In this document: one piece after another, positions 8,885 to 17,926 of the stretch
Position numbering within the stretch: position 1 is the stretch's first letter
How the letters are laid out: every line of letters begins with the position of its first letter
DNA from: CBDFKV01 sp965249035
Lineage (GTDB): Bacteria > Pseudomonadota > Gammaproteobacteria > Arenicellales > Poriferihabitantaceae
NCBI GenBank assembly: GCA_965249035.1
Contig: CBDFKV010000007.1
Coordinates: forward strand, 1,488,001 to 1,552,000
Length of the DNA stretch: 64,000 nucleotides
Direction: 5' to 3'
Position numbers and translations under genes: made by a program
The notes under the pieces: generated by a model
The model's database searches: none
Seen by the model: only the letters and a program-made list of their open reading frames with translations
Told to the model about the DNA's origin: nothing

Positions 8885-10137
8885 TAGCGATCAATCTCTC
8901 CGAAAACAATATCCTGGGTGCCAATGATGGCGACCATATCCGACAACATATGTCCTTGGCTCATTTCATTCAGCGCCATTAAATGCGCGTAGCCTGGCGC
9001 CCTTATTTTTAAGCGATAGGGTTTATTGGTACCGTCGGACACCAGATAAATCCCAAATTCGCCTTTTGGATGCTCGACCCCTGCGTAGACTTCTCCCACA
9101 GGTAAGCAATAGCCTTCTGTAACCAGTTTAAAATGCTGAATCAGCGCTTCCATCCCTTCCTTCACATCAGGACGAGCAGGTGGCACCAACTTGGAATCAT
9201 GCGCCATCACCGGGCCTGGGTTAACCCGCAGCCAATCAATACACTGCTTAATAATGCGATTAGATTGACGAAACTCTTCGACCCGAATCAAATAACGATC
9301 ATATGAGTCACCATTGGTGCCGATTGGAATATCAAAATCCAACTGATCGTAAACCTCGTACGGTTGCTTGCGACGCAAATCCCATTCGATGCCGGAACCC
9401 CGCAACATCGGCCCGGTAAACCCCAGCGCGATGGCGCGTTCAGGAGTCACAATGCCTACATCAACGGTGCGCTGTTTCCAAATTCGGTTATCAGACAGCA
9501 GCGTTTCGTACTCATCGACATAACCTGGAAAGCGCTGGGTAAATGCCTCCAGAAAATCCAGCACGCTACCTTCGCGGTCTTCGTTACGTTTTTTGGTTTT
9601 CTTATCATCGTAGCGCTTATTGGGCGCAAATTTAGGCATCTCATCGGGTAAGTCACGATAAACCCCACCAGGCCGATAATAAGCAGCATGCATGCGTGCA
9701 CCGGAAACCGCTTCGTAAACGTCCATCAAATCTTCACGTTCACGGAAGCAATACAAGAACATCGTCATCGCGCCGACGTCCAGCCCGTGTGCGCCCAGCC
9801 ACAATAAGTGATTCAAAATACGCGTGATTTCGTCGAACATCGTGCGGATATATTGCGCACGGATCGGCACTTCAACGCCATATAGCTTTTCGATCGCCAT
9901 CACGTAGGCGTGTTCATTGCACATCATCGACACGTAGTCGAGACGATCCATATACGGGATGCTGTGGTTATAGGGCTTGGTCTCAGCCAGCTTTTCAGTA
10001 CCACGATGAAGTAAGCCGATATGTGGATCGGCGTGCTCGATGACCTCACCGTCCATTTCCATGACCACCCGCAAAACACCGTGCGCCGCCGGATGCTGCG
10101 GGCCGAAGTTCATGGTGTAATTGTGAATTTCTGGCAT
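8884..10137 (-). CDS. nuoD: NADH-quinone oxidoreductase subunit D (NuoD)
   Basis: 49-kDa-type subunit related to the large subunit of NiFe hydrogenases; it forms the quinone site with NuoB and NuoH. The 417-residue protein opens with NYTMNFGPQHPAAHGVLR, the family signature containing the quinone-site His, followed by HIGLLHRGTEKL. It ends in the conserved DIVFGEIDR. NuoC and NuoD are separate genes here, unlike the fused nuoCD of E. coli. The start at MPEIHNYTM is the normal position. Confidence 0.98.
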   Translation of the reverse strand: MPEIHNYTMNFGPQHPAAHGVLRVVMEMDGEVIEHADPHIGLLHRGTEKLAETKPYNHSIPYMDRLDYVSMMCNEHAYVMAIEKLYGVEVPIRAQYIRTMFDEITRILNHLLWLGAHGLDVGAMTMFLYCFREREDLMDVYEAVSGARMHAAYYRPGGVYRDLPDEMPKFAPNKRYDDKKTKKRNEDREGSVLDFLEAFTQRFPGYVDEYETLLSDNRIWKQRTVDVGIVTPERAIALGFTGPMLRGSGIEWDLRRKQPYEVYDQLDFDIPIGTNGDSYDRYLIRVEEFRQSNRIIKQCIDWLRVNPGPVMAHDSKLVPPARPDVKEGMEALIQHFKLVTEGYCLPVGEVYAGVEHPKGEFGIYLVSDGTNKPYRLKIRAPGYAHLMALNEMSQGHMLSDMVAIIGTQDIVFGEIDR

Positions 10138-10176
10138 GGTCGTTTAACTCTTCTTAGCTACTATTTCTCTACTGAT

Positions 10177-10755
10177 TCAGCGGGCGGAGCGCGGCACCAA
10201 GGTGCGTGGCTCAACCGTCACCGGCTGATAAACAACGCGCCCCTTTTCTTCGTCGTAGCGCATTTCTACGTGACCGGATACGGGAAAGTCTTTTCTAAAC
10301 GGATGACCGATAAAGCCGTAGTCAGTCAAAAGGCGACGCAGATCAGGGTGACCTTCAAATAAAATACCGTATAGATCAAATGCTTCACGCTCAAACCAGT
10401 TTGCCACTGGCCAAACGTCCATCACCGACGCAATCATAGGCTGCGCTTCCGGCACCCCAGCGCGCAATCGAATGCGGCAATTATGCTCAAGTGATAGCAA
10501 GTGATAAATCACTGCAAAACGTTCGCCTTGCCATGGTGTGCCGGTTTCCTGTCCATGCTCGGAATAATCCATACCACACAGGTCGATCAGCTGACTGAAT
10601 GCCGTATTCGAATCATCACGCAAGCGTTCGCAAACGCTCTGGATCGAATCAGCCTTAACCTCGCAAGTGAGTTCACCAAATGCCAGTTCGGCGCTGACCA
10701 AGTCATCGCCCAACAGCTTTTTGACCGCTTTTTTTATGTGCTTTAACTTAGCCAT
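10177..10755 (-). CDS. nuoC: NADH-quinone oxidoreductase subunit C (NuoC)
   Basis: 30-kDa-type peripheral subunit of complex I, 192 residues, without cofactors. The signature WFEREAFDLYGILFEGHPDL and the following RRLLTDYGFIGHPFRKDFP are present at about residues 118-157. The N-terminal part contains a short Lys-rich helix (MAKLKHIKKAVKKLLG). It lies between nuoB (18-base gap) and nuoD (39-base gap). Confidence 0.97.
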   Translation of the reverse strand: MAKLKHIKKAVKKLLGDDLVSAELAFGELTCEVKADSIQSVCERLRDDSNTAFSQLIDLCGMDYSEHGQETGTPWQGERFAVIYHLLSLEHNCRIRLRAGVPEAQPMIASVMDVWPVANWFEREAFDLYGILFEGHPDLRRLLTDYGFIGHPFRKDFPVSGHVEMRYDEEKGRVVYQPVTVEPRTLVPRSAR

Positions 10756-10773
10756 GAACCCAGTCTGACCCGA

Positions 10774-11298
10774 TTAAACCGTTTGTTCCGGCAAACTCAA
10801 TACCTGATGATCGTCAGGGCTTGGGTTTTTCGCAATCGTTTCACGCTTAATCTTTTTCTGTAGCTGCAAAATACCGTAAATCAACGCCTCAGCAGTCGGC
10901 GGGCAGCCAGGTACATAGATATCAACCGGCACGATTTGGTCGCAGCCACGCACCACTGAATAAGAATAGTGATAATAGCCACCGGCATTGGCGCAGGAGC
11001 CCATCGAGATCACCCAGCGTGGCTCAGCCATCTGGTCATACACTTTTCTCAACGCGGGCGCCATTTTATTGGTCAGGGTACCAGCTACGATCATGACGTC
11101 TGATTGACGTGGACTAGGGCGAAAAATAATTCCGAAGCGATCAAGGTCGTAACGAGCCGCACCTGCCTGCATCATTTCCACCGCGCAACAGGCTAAACCA
11201 AACGACATCGGCCACATCGAGCCAGTGCGCGCCCAGTTAATCAAATCATCCAGCTTAGCCGTAGCAAAACCTTGTTCAAAAACGCCTTCAACCGACAT
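10774..11298 (-). CDS. nuoB: NADH-quinone oxidoreductase subunit B (NuoB), cluster N2
   Basis: Subunit that holds the N2 [4Fe-4S] cluster, the immediate electron donor to quinone. The tandem cysteines of FGLACCAVEMM are Cys 37-38, and the other ligands are Cys 102 (SMGSCANAGG) and Cys 132 (VPGCPPTAEAL). The 174-residue length is slightly short of E. coli NuoB but normal for many Proteobacteria. It is the second gene of the operon, 48 bases after nuoA. Confidence 0.98.
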   Translation of the reverse strand: MSVEGVFEQGFATAKLDDLINWARTGSMWPMSFGLACCAVEMMQAGAARYDLDRFGIIFRPSPRQSDVMIVAGTLTNKMAPALRKVYDQMAEPRWVISMGSCANAGGYYHYSYSVVRGCDQIVPVDIYVPGCPPTAEALIYGILQLQKKIKRETIAKNPSPDDHQVLSLPEQTV

Positions 11299-11346
11299 AA
11301 GTTGCCCTCCTATGAGTGTGTCCTACGCCCGCCAAGTGATGATGAA

Positions 11347-11703
11347 TCATTCCCACTCCAGTGCTCCATTTTTCCACTCGTAGATAAAACCGACCACCAA
11401 CACTGTCAGGAAAATCACCATTGCCCAGAAGCCGAACAAGCCGACTTCGTCCAGCACCAGCGCCCACGGGAACATGAATGCGATTTCCAAATCAAAAATG
11501 ATGAACAGAATAGCCACCAGATAAAAGCGCACATCAAACTTCATGCGCGCGTCTTCAAATGCCTCAAAGCCGCATTCGTAAGGGGAGTTTTTCTGGTCAT
11601 CGGGGCGACTGGGGCTGAGAATCAAGCCTGCCGCCATCATGCCCACACCCACGACTAGGCCTAGAACGATGAACATAAAAATTGGAACGTAATTGGCTAA
11701 CAC
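11347..11703 (-). CDS. nuoA: NADH-quinone oxidoreductase subunit A (NuoA), first gene of the operon
   Basis: 118-residue membrane subunit (ND3 homologue) with three hydrophobic helices. The loop after the first helix contains KNSPYECGFEAFEDARMKFD with the conserved Cys that switches position in the enzyme cycle, and the second helix contains LFIIFDLEIAFMFPWAL. It is the promoter-proximal gene of the nuo operon. The 183 bases upstream, up to the next gene, contain an AT-rich stretch that probably holds the nuo promoter, but no boxes could be chosen with confidence. Confidence 0.97.
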   Translation of the reverse strand: MLANYVPIFMFIVLGLVVGVGMMAAGLILSPSRPDDQKNSPYECGFEAFEDARMKFDVRFYLVAILFIIFDLEIAFMFPWALVLDEVGLFGFWAMVIFLTVLVVGFIYEWKNGALEWE

Positions 11704-11792
11704 GTTTCTGTCGTTATCAAGTTACTATAAGTAATGGGCTAATAAAACAGCTGAGTACGGACAAGCAAAGCAAGTTGTCTAATTATTTTTCT

Positions 11793-11838
11793 AGGGCGGT
11801 ATTTTATCCCCGAACGGGAATAAGTTTTAGCCCTTTTT
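11793..11838. terminator. Stem-loop between the 818-aa gene and nuoA
   Basis: The outer arm AGGGC (11793-11797) pairs with GCCCT (11830-11834), and an inner TTATCCC...GGGAATAA stem with one bulged base closes the middle. On the plus strand the structure is followed by TTTTT. On the minus strand, the direction in which the upstream gene is transcribed, it is followed by an A-rich rather than a U-rich tail. It could act as a transcription barrier between the two minus-strand genes, or simply be an RNA 5' structure. Confidence 0.4.
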
Positions 11839-11886
11839 AATAAAATTTATGGGGTTATACCCTGGTATCTACGCAAATCGGGCCGA

Positions 11887-14343
11887 TCAGCGGCGCAAAC
11901 GCCGCCACCAAGCATGTACCTGCCCTGGCAAGCTGTCCGTCCACACGCTTTGGGCAGATTTAATTTCAGCTAATTCAATATGTGCTTGTGCAATCGCGGA
12001 TCGTGCTTTTGTGACCACAGAATTGAGCTGCTCGAGCCGATCATATTGAACATGAATCAGTGATTGTCGGGCGCGAATACGATGCGCGAATAAAATATCT
12101 TGATCCAGCCACTGCTGGCGGCGCTTACCGGAGTCATCCCATAGCGGGTTAGCCATTTTTACATCCAGAGTAATTGACTCGATATCTTCACCCCACTCAA
12201 TCTTGTCCAAATCAATGATAATCTGCGGATCATTTGAGGTCACCATCAAATCCGCCTGATCAACTACCACCAAATCGACCAGTCGAGCCAGCGATTGCAG
12301 TGCCGATAACCCTTCAACCCTCAACTTAGATTCGGTTTGACCATCAACCTTCTTGGTTGATATTTCCATAGACTCAAATCTCAGCCATCCACTTTTCGGA
12401 TCAACCAATTCCGACATCGGATCTAAGCGCAAGTATCGATGCAACATCAAGGTATTGGGTAATTCAAGCCGCACGTCAAACCGCCCGCCCGGCTCGGTCA
12501 TTGCTGCCACCGAATGATCTACGTGCCAAACCCCATCGAGTTGTGACCAAAAGGCTCGGACCTCAACTGACTCTCCCGTAAACGATGGCAATGTTGGAAG
12601 CAGAGCGTCGGCAAGACGAACCGCCAACACCTCATCTAATGAGGCACCAAATTCTGGCCGGATCACCTGCGCCTGAAAGCATTTTTCCCACGCTACATAA
12701 AGCTCGAAATTTGAGGTTAAATCTGTCCCAACCACAGCAAATGACCAATGCAGCAAGTCAGATAGCGTCTCAACCGGCACGTATTGATCCGTATACAGTT
12801 GCTCTCCTGGGTCCATGCTCAATCTGGCAACAACAGACTGCGCTGAAAGGCCAAAATTCAGCACCGCCCGGAAAAACACCTGCTCAGCGGTGATCTCTTG
12901 TTTGGCCGACCATTCCTGATCAATCAATTGCCAATTCTCCGGCGATTGTCCGGGTTGAATAATAATATTCTGCGGCAGCGCGTCGAGTAGGTCCCGCGTC
13001 TTGCTATACCCATCAAATACCTGCACTAGCCAACTATAATATTGGCGTAAAAGCTTCTCAAACACAGAAAATTCAGGGTACAACCGTAATTGGTCTTGCC
13101 AGTACCGTGACAAAGTAATGCCTACCCGATAAGCCTCACCCTCAAGCTGGTTATGCTTTACCACTGAACTCTCCAACGCATCTCGCGCATCAATCTGCTC
13201 AGCATTGATGGGTGCGCGTTCGACCTTCTCTAAACCCGCTTCTTTACGAACCATACGTCGATATTCGGGATACCGCCTCGGATTCGCAAACCGTACAAAA
13301 TCAAACCCCATCATCTGATCAAGCATTGCCTGATCTTTGGCTAAACCGATCAAAAATGAGTTGGCGAATTGATCCATATTTGACGCTGCCTGTGCTGCCC
13401 GCCAAAAACTCCGCTCGCTGACGGGTGAAATCCAGTGGTGCACATAGTCACGCGACTCAATATCATTGATCAACTCATCCGCATCAGGATACGTTGATAG
13501 AAAGGAATCGCTTAACAATGCCTCAGGTATTTTGTAATCAGGGAACGGATAAGCAAAACTGTGTGCCGGAATCGCGAGATCAGAGAAAATCTGCTGCCAC
13601 TCAGGCTTTGACCAAGTACGAATACCACGGGTTCTCTTAGCTTCACTATCAAGCTCTGGGTAGCCCAGCACCCCAATGTGCGCAAGATTTAGGTGATCCT
13701 CACCCGCCCCTGCCAGATACTTAAAGCCCAGCCGGTTTTCAATCGCGATTAAAATTGCTCCCGCTGGTGCAAGTGCCACCATAGCTGACTGCAACGTTTG
13801 CTTAAGTTGTTCCTCAGGCGATAAGCCTGGCGCCGCATACGCGCCTGAGTATTCAAGTACACCGGTAAAAATGATGAGATCGTAAGCATCCGCTGGTAGC
13901 GACAAATCATGGTAGTTTGAGCAAACAATCTGGACATTATCAAGCTCAGCCGACCGCAATCGGGCAATCTCGGCACGGCGCTGAGTGCCTTCAATCGCAT
14001 CTACCTGCAGGCCTTGCTCACCTAAAAATCGAGTAATTGCCCCACAACCACAACCTACTTCCAGAACGCGCTCAGCACCTCTTAAATCAAGCCCCCGATA
14101 GATGTTCGCGCGCTTTGAGCTTAAGTGGTATTCTAGCGCCCACTCCGTCCAGTTGAGGTCCAGCTCTAAGGAATCCACCGAGCGATCTTTCGCCTGGCTT
14201 ATGGCCTGATGCACAGCCAGCTCAGAAGTATCGCCATCGGTATAGTCGATTTGCATGCGCTCCGCACCCACAGGAACCCAAACCCCTGAGTCGAGCAGTT
14301 CAAGCTGGTTAACTTTAGCTAGGTGCACCGCATTCATACCCAC
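11887..14343 (-). CDS. SAM-dependent methyltransferase with kinase-like middle region (polysaccharide chain-modifying type)
   Basis: 818 residues. The N-terminal third is a class I SAM methyltransferase: motif I VLEVGCGCGAI at 93-103, an acidic post-I residue in VDAIEGT, and FTGVLEYSG for motif IV. ENRLGFKYLAGAGEDHLN follows, a stretch I associate with large methyltransferases of O-antigen and rhamnan clusters. Around residues 455-475 LPQNIIIQPG...WQLIDQEW resembles the catalytic and metal segments of aminoglycoside-phosphotransferase/kinase folds. The C-terminus has a short helical coiled-coil-like stretch and a basic end. This recalls WbdD-type methyltransferase-kinase chain terminators, but a full kinase N-lobe is not visible. 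The gene sits alone between tRNA-Leu and the nuo operon, not in a polysaccharide cluster. The methyltransferase call is firm; the biological role is inferred. Confidence 0.65.
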   Translation of the reverse strand: MGMNAVHLAKVNQLELLDSGVWVPVGAERMQIDYTDGDTSELAVHQAISQAKDRSVDSLELDLNWTEWALEYHLSSKRANIYRGLDLRGAERVLEVGCGCGAITRFLGEQGLQVDAIEGTQRRAEIARLRSAELDNVQIVCSNYHDLSLPADAYDLIIFTGVLEYSGAYAAPGLSPEEQLKQTLQSAMVALAPAGAILIAIENRLGFKYLAGAGEDHLNLAHIGVLGYPELDSEAKRTRGIRTWSKPEWQQIFSDLAIPAHSFAYPFPDYKIPEALLSDSFLSTYPDADELINDIESRDYVHHWISPVSERSFWRAAQAASNMDQFANSFLIGLAKDQAMLDQMMGFDFVRFANPRRYPEYRRMVRKEAGLEKVERAPINAEQIDARDALESSVVKHNQLEGEAYRVGITLSRYWQDQLRLYPEFSVFEKLLRQYYSWLVQVFDGYSKTRDLLDALPQNIIIQPGQSPENWQLIDQEWSAKQEITAEQVFFRAVLNFGLSAQSVVARLSMDPGEQLYTDQYVPVETLSDLLHWSFAVVGTDLTSNFELYVAWEKCFQAQVIRPEFGASLDEVLAVRLADALLPTLPSFTGESVEVRAFWSQLDGVWHVDHSVAAMTEPGGRFDVRLELPNTLMLHRYLRLDPMSELVDPKSGWLRFESMEISTKKVDGQTESKLRVEGLSALQSLARLVDLVVVDQADLMVTSNDPQIIIDLDKIEWGEDIESITLDVKMANPLWDDSGKRRQQWLDQDILFAHRIRARQSLIHVQYDRLEQLNSVVTKARSAIAQAHIELAEIKSAQSVWTDSLPGQVHAWWRRLRR

Positions 14344-14364
14344 ATTGTATCAGTCGTTCGCCAT

Positions 14365-14388
14365 TAAAAAACCCGACCAGAGTCGGGC
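14365..14388 (-). terminator. Rho-independent terminator after tRNA-Leu
   Basis: Read on the minus strand: CCCGAC, loop TCTG, GTCGGG, then TTTTTT. The perfect six-pair GC-rich stem followed by six T is a classical intrinsic terminator. It lies 43 bases beyond the 3' end of tRNA-Leu and should end the tpiA-secG-tRNA transcript before the methyltransferase gene. Confidence 0.9.
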
Positions 14389-14430
14389 TAGTTTCCGTTC
14401 CTACTATACCCGCAATCCAGATTAAACAAA

Positions 14431-14515
14431 TGGTGCCGATGGCCGGAGTCGAACCGGCATAGCTCGCGCTACACGCCCCTCAAGCGTGCGTGTCTACCAA
14501 TTTCACCACATCGGC
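14431..14515 (-). tRNA. tRNA-Leu (GAG)
   Basis: An 85-base class II tRNA with encoded CCA. The acceptor GCCGATG pairs with CATCGGC, the D-arm region is TGGTGAAATTGGTAGACAC, and the anticodon stem CACGC/GCGTG encloses the loop TTGAGGG, giving anticodon GAG. A long variable arm and the T-arm GCCGGTTCGACTCCGGC follow. It sits between secG and the terminator; tRNA-Leu after secG is a common gammaproteobacterial arrangement. Confidence 0.97.
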
Positions 14516-14529
14516 TTTTATCTGCTAAC

Positions 14530-15003
14530 TTATTCAGGCACCATGGGCACGTCAGGTGCAGCTTCACCAGCGCTTTCACCCACCGCTTCCGTAACACTGT
14601 CGATTGTGGCTTCTACTGCATCAGCAGCAGCGTCAACCGCCTGATCAACGGGAGGCGCCAGTACTTCTTCGGTTTTTTCAACCGCGCTCTTAGCGGCATC
14701 AACCGCCGCATCTGCAGCGTCCTCTACCTGCTGAACAACGTTCTCGATGACCGTGCTCGGGCCACCGCTACGGTGGGTATACAAATAAGCCAGCACCAAA
14801 GTCGTGATAAAAAATAGCGTCACCAGTATCGCAGTGGTGCGGGTCAAGAAGTTGGAAGAGCCACGCGCACCAAATAGTGACTGTGATGAGCCACCACCAA
14901 ATGCCGCTCCTGCTTGTGCACCCTTACCTTGTTGCAATAAAACTAAAATAACGATCGCAACCGAAAGCACCAAGTGCGCAATTAATAGTAAATTCTCAAT
15001 CAT
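14530..15003 (-). CDS. secG: Preprotein translocase subunit SecG
   Basis: Auxiliary membrane subunit of the SecYEG protein-export channel. Two transmembrane helices flank the conserved QQGKGAQAGAAFGGGSSQSLFG loop (about residues 24-45), which ends before RGSSNFLTR. The second helix covers about 56-74. After residue about 80 the protein carries a long acidic, Ala-rich tail (repeated DAA/DAV/VEATID patterns), which makes it 157 residues, longer than the roughly 110 of E. coli. Such tails are common in the family and probably cytoplasmic or disordered. The gene follows tpiA by 52 bases. Confidence 0.96.
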   Translation of the reverse strand: MIENLLLIAHLVLSVAIVILVLLQQGKGAQAGAAFGGGSSQSLFGARGSSNFLTRTTAILVTLFFITTLVLAYLYTHRSGGPSTVIENVVQQVEDAADAAVDAAKSAVEKTEEVLAPPVDQAVDAAADAVEATIDSVTEAVGESAGEAAPDVPMVPE

Positions 15004-15055
15004 GTCTATTTCTGGCTGATCTCAGCTCAATTACCTAAATAAATAACGCTAATGA

Positions 15056-15820
15056 TTAAGCCGCAGCACTTGCCGCCGCGCGGCAAATCCCCAGAAAATC
15101 ACCTGCTGCCAATGCCGCGCCGCCAATCAATCCACCATCGATGTCTTCATTGGCAATCAGTTCGGCTGCATTTTCTGGCTTCATGCTGCCGCCGTACAAA
15201 ATTTGACATTGCGCTGCCACGGCCTTGTCTTTTGCCGCCAGCTCTCCGCGAATAAATGCGTGCACGTCTTGCGCTTGTTGTGGCGTCGCGGTTAAGCCGG
15301 TACCAATCGCCCAAACCGGCTCGTAGGCAACCACAGAATTCGCAAAGGCATCAATCCCAACCTTATCCATCACGGCTTTCAGCTGACGCCCGACCACCGC
15401 TTCAGTCACGCCTGATTCGCGTTCTTCCTGCGTTTCACCGACACAGACAATTGGCACTAAGCCCGCAGCCAAAGCAATGGCCGTTTTTTCAGCCACCAGC
15501 TCATCGGTATCACCATAATAGCTACGCCGCTCTGAATGCCCGACAATAACGTAGGTACAACCACAATCATTGAGCATCGCTGCCGATGTTTGGCCGGTAA
15601 ACGCGCCGCTGACGTTGGTGTCCACGTCTTGGCCACCCCACGCTACAGCACCACCAGTCAGCGCCGAGGCGACTGCAGGAATCAAAATAAAGGACGGACA
15701 TACAGCAACCTCAACGTCACCAACGTCATGCATCCCATCCAAGATACCTTGGCAAAGGGCCACAGCCATCGATTGGCTACCATTCATTTTCCAGTTTCCA
15801 GCTACCAAAGGTTTACGCAT
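15056..15820 (-). CDS. tpiA: Triosephosphate isomerase
   Basis: Interconverts dihydroxyacetone phosphate and glyceraldehyde 3-phosphate in glycolysis. The substrate Lys is in GNWKMNG (Lys 11), the catalytic His is in VIVGHSERR (His 95), the catalytic Glu is in AYEPVWAIGTG (Glu 167), and the phosphate-binding YGGSM is near residue 210. The 254-residue length is normal. It leads the tpiA-secG-tRNA-Leu unit. The 281 bases upstream of it, shared with the divergent phosphoesterase gene, hold no further gene that I can see. Confidence 0.98.
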   Translation of the reverse strand: MRKPLVAGNWKMNGSQSMAVALCQGILDGMHDVGDVEVAVCPSFILIPAVASALTGGAVAWGGQDVDTNVSGAFTGQTSAAMLNDCGCTYVIVGHSERRSYYGDTDELVAEKTAIALAAGLVPIVCVGETQEERESGVTEAVVGRQLKAVMDKVGIDAFANSVVAYEPVWAIGTGLTATPQQAQDVHAFIRGELAAKDKAVAAQCQILYGGSMKPENAAELIANEDIDGGLIGGAALAAGDFLGICRAAASAAA

Positions 15821-16101
15821 TGTCTTGCTATCTCTCGTCTGTCAGTCTGTATTGTGAGCCGTTCACACACCCAAAAATGAGCGCGGAAAAAGGGGACGCG
15901 ATGTTACCCGGAGCGCCTACATAAAGCAAACATTTAGCGCGGCAATCCATCGCCTGTTATCTGGCGCATTAAGCCCTGCTTAGAACTACCCCCAGCGACC
16001 ACGGTTGTTACGGTTGCCAGGGCACGTATTTATGCCTAACATGCGCGCATGTTTCTTATTGATATTCACCACCTCACTAACGCCACTGCTCCGATCAAGC
16101 G

Positions 16102-16908
16102 ATGATCGCCTTACTCGTACTGTCGCTGGTTCTAATCGGTGCATATATGGCGGGCAAACGACGAAGTGTGGCTGCGCGTGCTGGCACGTCGCTCGACGGT
16201 GACTCACCCGCACGGCCATCAAAGCAACCACTCAGTATAGGCATCTACAATATTCACCGAGCGCGTGGTACCGATACATACAAATCCATTGATCGTATTG
16301 CTGATGTGATTGGCAACACTGACATCGTCGGTCTGTGTGAATGTGAAGGCGGCTTTTACGGCCTCACCAATAACCAGGCAGCGCAGCTGGGAGAACGACT
16401 CGGGCGTTTTTGGCAATTCAACCCAACTCAATATCGCTGGTTACGTGATGATCGGGGTAACGGCTTGCTGTCGCGTTGGCAATGCCAACACTGGCAGCAA
16501 ATTCCACTAATTGATTCCACTGGCACCCATCCACGCTGCCTGACGGAATTCCAATTTCAACTAGACGGTATTTCTATGGCTGTGTTGGTCACGCATTTGT
16601 CTCGTCGGATTGATCAAGAAGCACAGTTCGCGGTTGTCATGCAACGACTACGGGCGCAGCCGCGCGCGATCTTACTCGGAGATTTGAACATTACCCGCGA
16701 GTTTGCGCCGTTGGCGCTGGCACTCGACAAACATCACATTGACGACGCGATTGAACTCGCATTGACTGAACAAGTGCCTGACTCACGGATAGACTGGATA
16801 TTGTCGCGCGGCGTTGAAATCACGGGCGGCGATTATCAACCTGAAGGTGCATCCGACCACCCGTTTTATCGGGTGATGATTAACCTAGCGCCCACCCAGA
16901 GCGCTTAA
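16102..16908 (+). CDS. Endonuclease/exonuclease/phosphatase (EEP) family protein with N-terminal membrane anchor
   Basis: 268 residues. The first about 18 form a hydrophobic segment (LLVLSLVLIGAYMAG), so the enzyme is probably membrane-tethered. The EEP core begins at SIGIYNIHRARGTD, with CECEG as metal-binding Glu region, THLSRRIDQEAQ, the metal/nucleophile segment LLGDLNI, and the C-terminal SRIDWIL...GASDHPFYRV with the catalytic Asp-His pair. All core EEP elements are present. The substrate (nucleic acid, phospholipid head group or inositol phosphate) cannot be told from sequence. The gene converges on the molybdoenzyme operon, with only 10 bases between the stop codons. Confidence 0.85.
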   Translation: MIALLVLSLVLIGAYMAGKRRSVAARAGTSLDGDSPARPSKQPLSIGIYNIHRARGTDTYKSIDRIADVIGNTDIVGLCECEGGFYGLTNNQAAQLGERLGRFWQFNPTQYRWLRDDRGNGLLSRWQCQHWQQIPLIDSTGTHPRCLTEFQFQLDGISMAVLVTHLSRRIDQEAQFAVVMQRLRAQPRAILLGDLNITREFAPLALALDKHHIDDAIELALTEQVPDSRIDWILSRGVEITGGDYQPEGASDHPFYRVMINLAPTQSA

Positions 16909-16918
16909 ACCGCATATA

Positions 16919-17920
16919 TTACGTCGCCTGATAATAGATATTCTGCGGGTGATTAGCTTGCACAAAAAAGAACCAGCGCTCCGCCACCAAACCAATAAAC
17001 TGAATCGCAGCTGCCACCATCAATAGCGTTGCATTGGACGCAGCGGTTCCAGTCAACAGCATCGCCAGCGGCACCGCAAACGCCATTATCAGAAAAAACC
17101 ATTTCACCATCCGCACGGCAGCATCGGAGCGGTGATGAAAAAATTCACGCGTATTAAATGACCCACCCATCGCCCCTTGTGAGGTTTGACGTATCTGCGG
17201 ATGACGCACACCAATGGCGGTTTCGGGTGTGGACTTTGGTTTCAAGCGCGCGTTTCGCACCAAACTGATTACCCGCACAATCAATCCGATCAGTGTGATC
17301 ACAATCGCCCAGCCAACATAGAATGGAATCAAATCATTGCCTTGCCACGCAGCCAAGCCCGCAGCCAAAGTAAAACCCGACGCCCCGCCTAACAGGACAA
17401 AATTAGCAACCGTCAACGGCGTCGCCCATTCCTGAATAAACTTGACTGCTGCATAAATCATCGCCGTACATAAAAACAACAAGAAACACAGCACCGTCGC
17501 GATGGCGCCCACCAGCAAGGTCAGCGTAATCGAAAAATTGACACTGGGCTGAAACAACACTGGATCAATCTGCAAATAGTGCAAGCCACCCCACAGCAAA
17601 GCGACTGCGGTGAATGTCGGCAAGATAATCACTTCACGAGACAACCAGGACGTGCGCCACTGGCTGGCCGCCCGCCATGCGCGCTCTGGTCGGCCGAGAT
17701 GAAAAAATGAAGAAAATAAACCCAAGCCCAGCAATACCGCGACAATCACACTGCCCATCAAAAAGAAATTACGCGGGATCGGTGTGTTGATCACGCCCAG
17801 TGAATGGTATAGCTGACCCGTGAACAGCGCTAGAAATAAACCCTGACCAGCACCGATCAAAGTCGTTAGAAAGATTACAGAAAAAGCGGGATGCATAAGA
17901 TTCAGCCAGTAATATAGCAA
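16919..17920 (-). CDS. soeC: Membrane anchor subunit of molybdoenzyme, probable sulfite dehydrogenase SoeC (DmsC/NrfD-like)
   Basis: 333-residue DmsC-family protein with about eight hydrophobic helices, opening with MHPAFSVIFLTTLIGAGQGLF. It anchors the catalytic and ferredoxin subunits to the cytoplasmic membrane and exchanges electrons with quinone. GRPERAWRAASQWRTSWLSRE (about 76-96) is a characteristic block of the DmsC family. It is the last gene of a three-gene operon, six bases after the ferredoxin subunit. The specific SoeC name is inferred from the catalytic partner. Confidence 0.75.
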   Translation of the reverse strand: MLYYWLNLMHPAFSVIFLTTLIGAGQGLFLALFTGQLYHSLGVINTPIPRNFFLMGSVIVAVLLGLGLFSSFFHLGRPERAWRAASQWRTSWLSREVIILPTFTAVALLWGGLHYLQIDPVLFQPSVNFSITLTLLVGAIATVLCFLLFLCTAMIYAAVKFIQEWATPLTVANFVLLGGASGFTLAAGLAAWQGNDLIPFYVGWAIVITLIGLIVRVISLVRNARLKPKSTPETAIGVRHPQIRQTSQGAMGGSFNTREFFHHRSDAAVRMVKWFFLIMAFAVPLAMLLTGTAASNATLLMVAAAIQFIGLVAERWFFFVQANHPQNIYYQAT

Positions 17921-17926
17921 TACAAA

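Noticed and set aside
11887..14515. Genomic island integrated at tRNA-Leu
   Set aside because: No repeat of the tRNA 3' end could be found near 11700-11890 and no integrase is present, so an att-site event is not supported.
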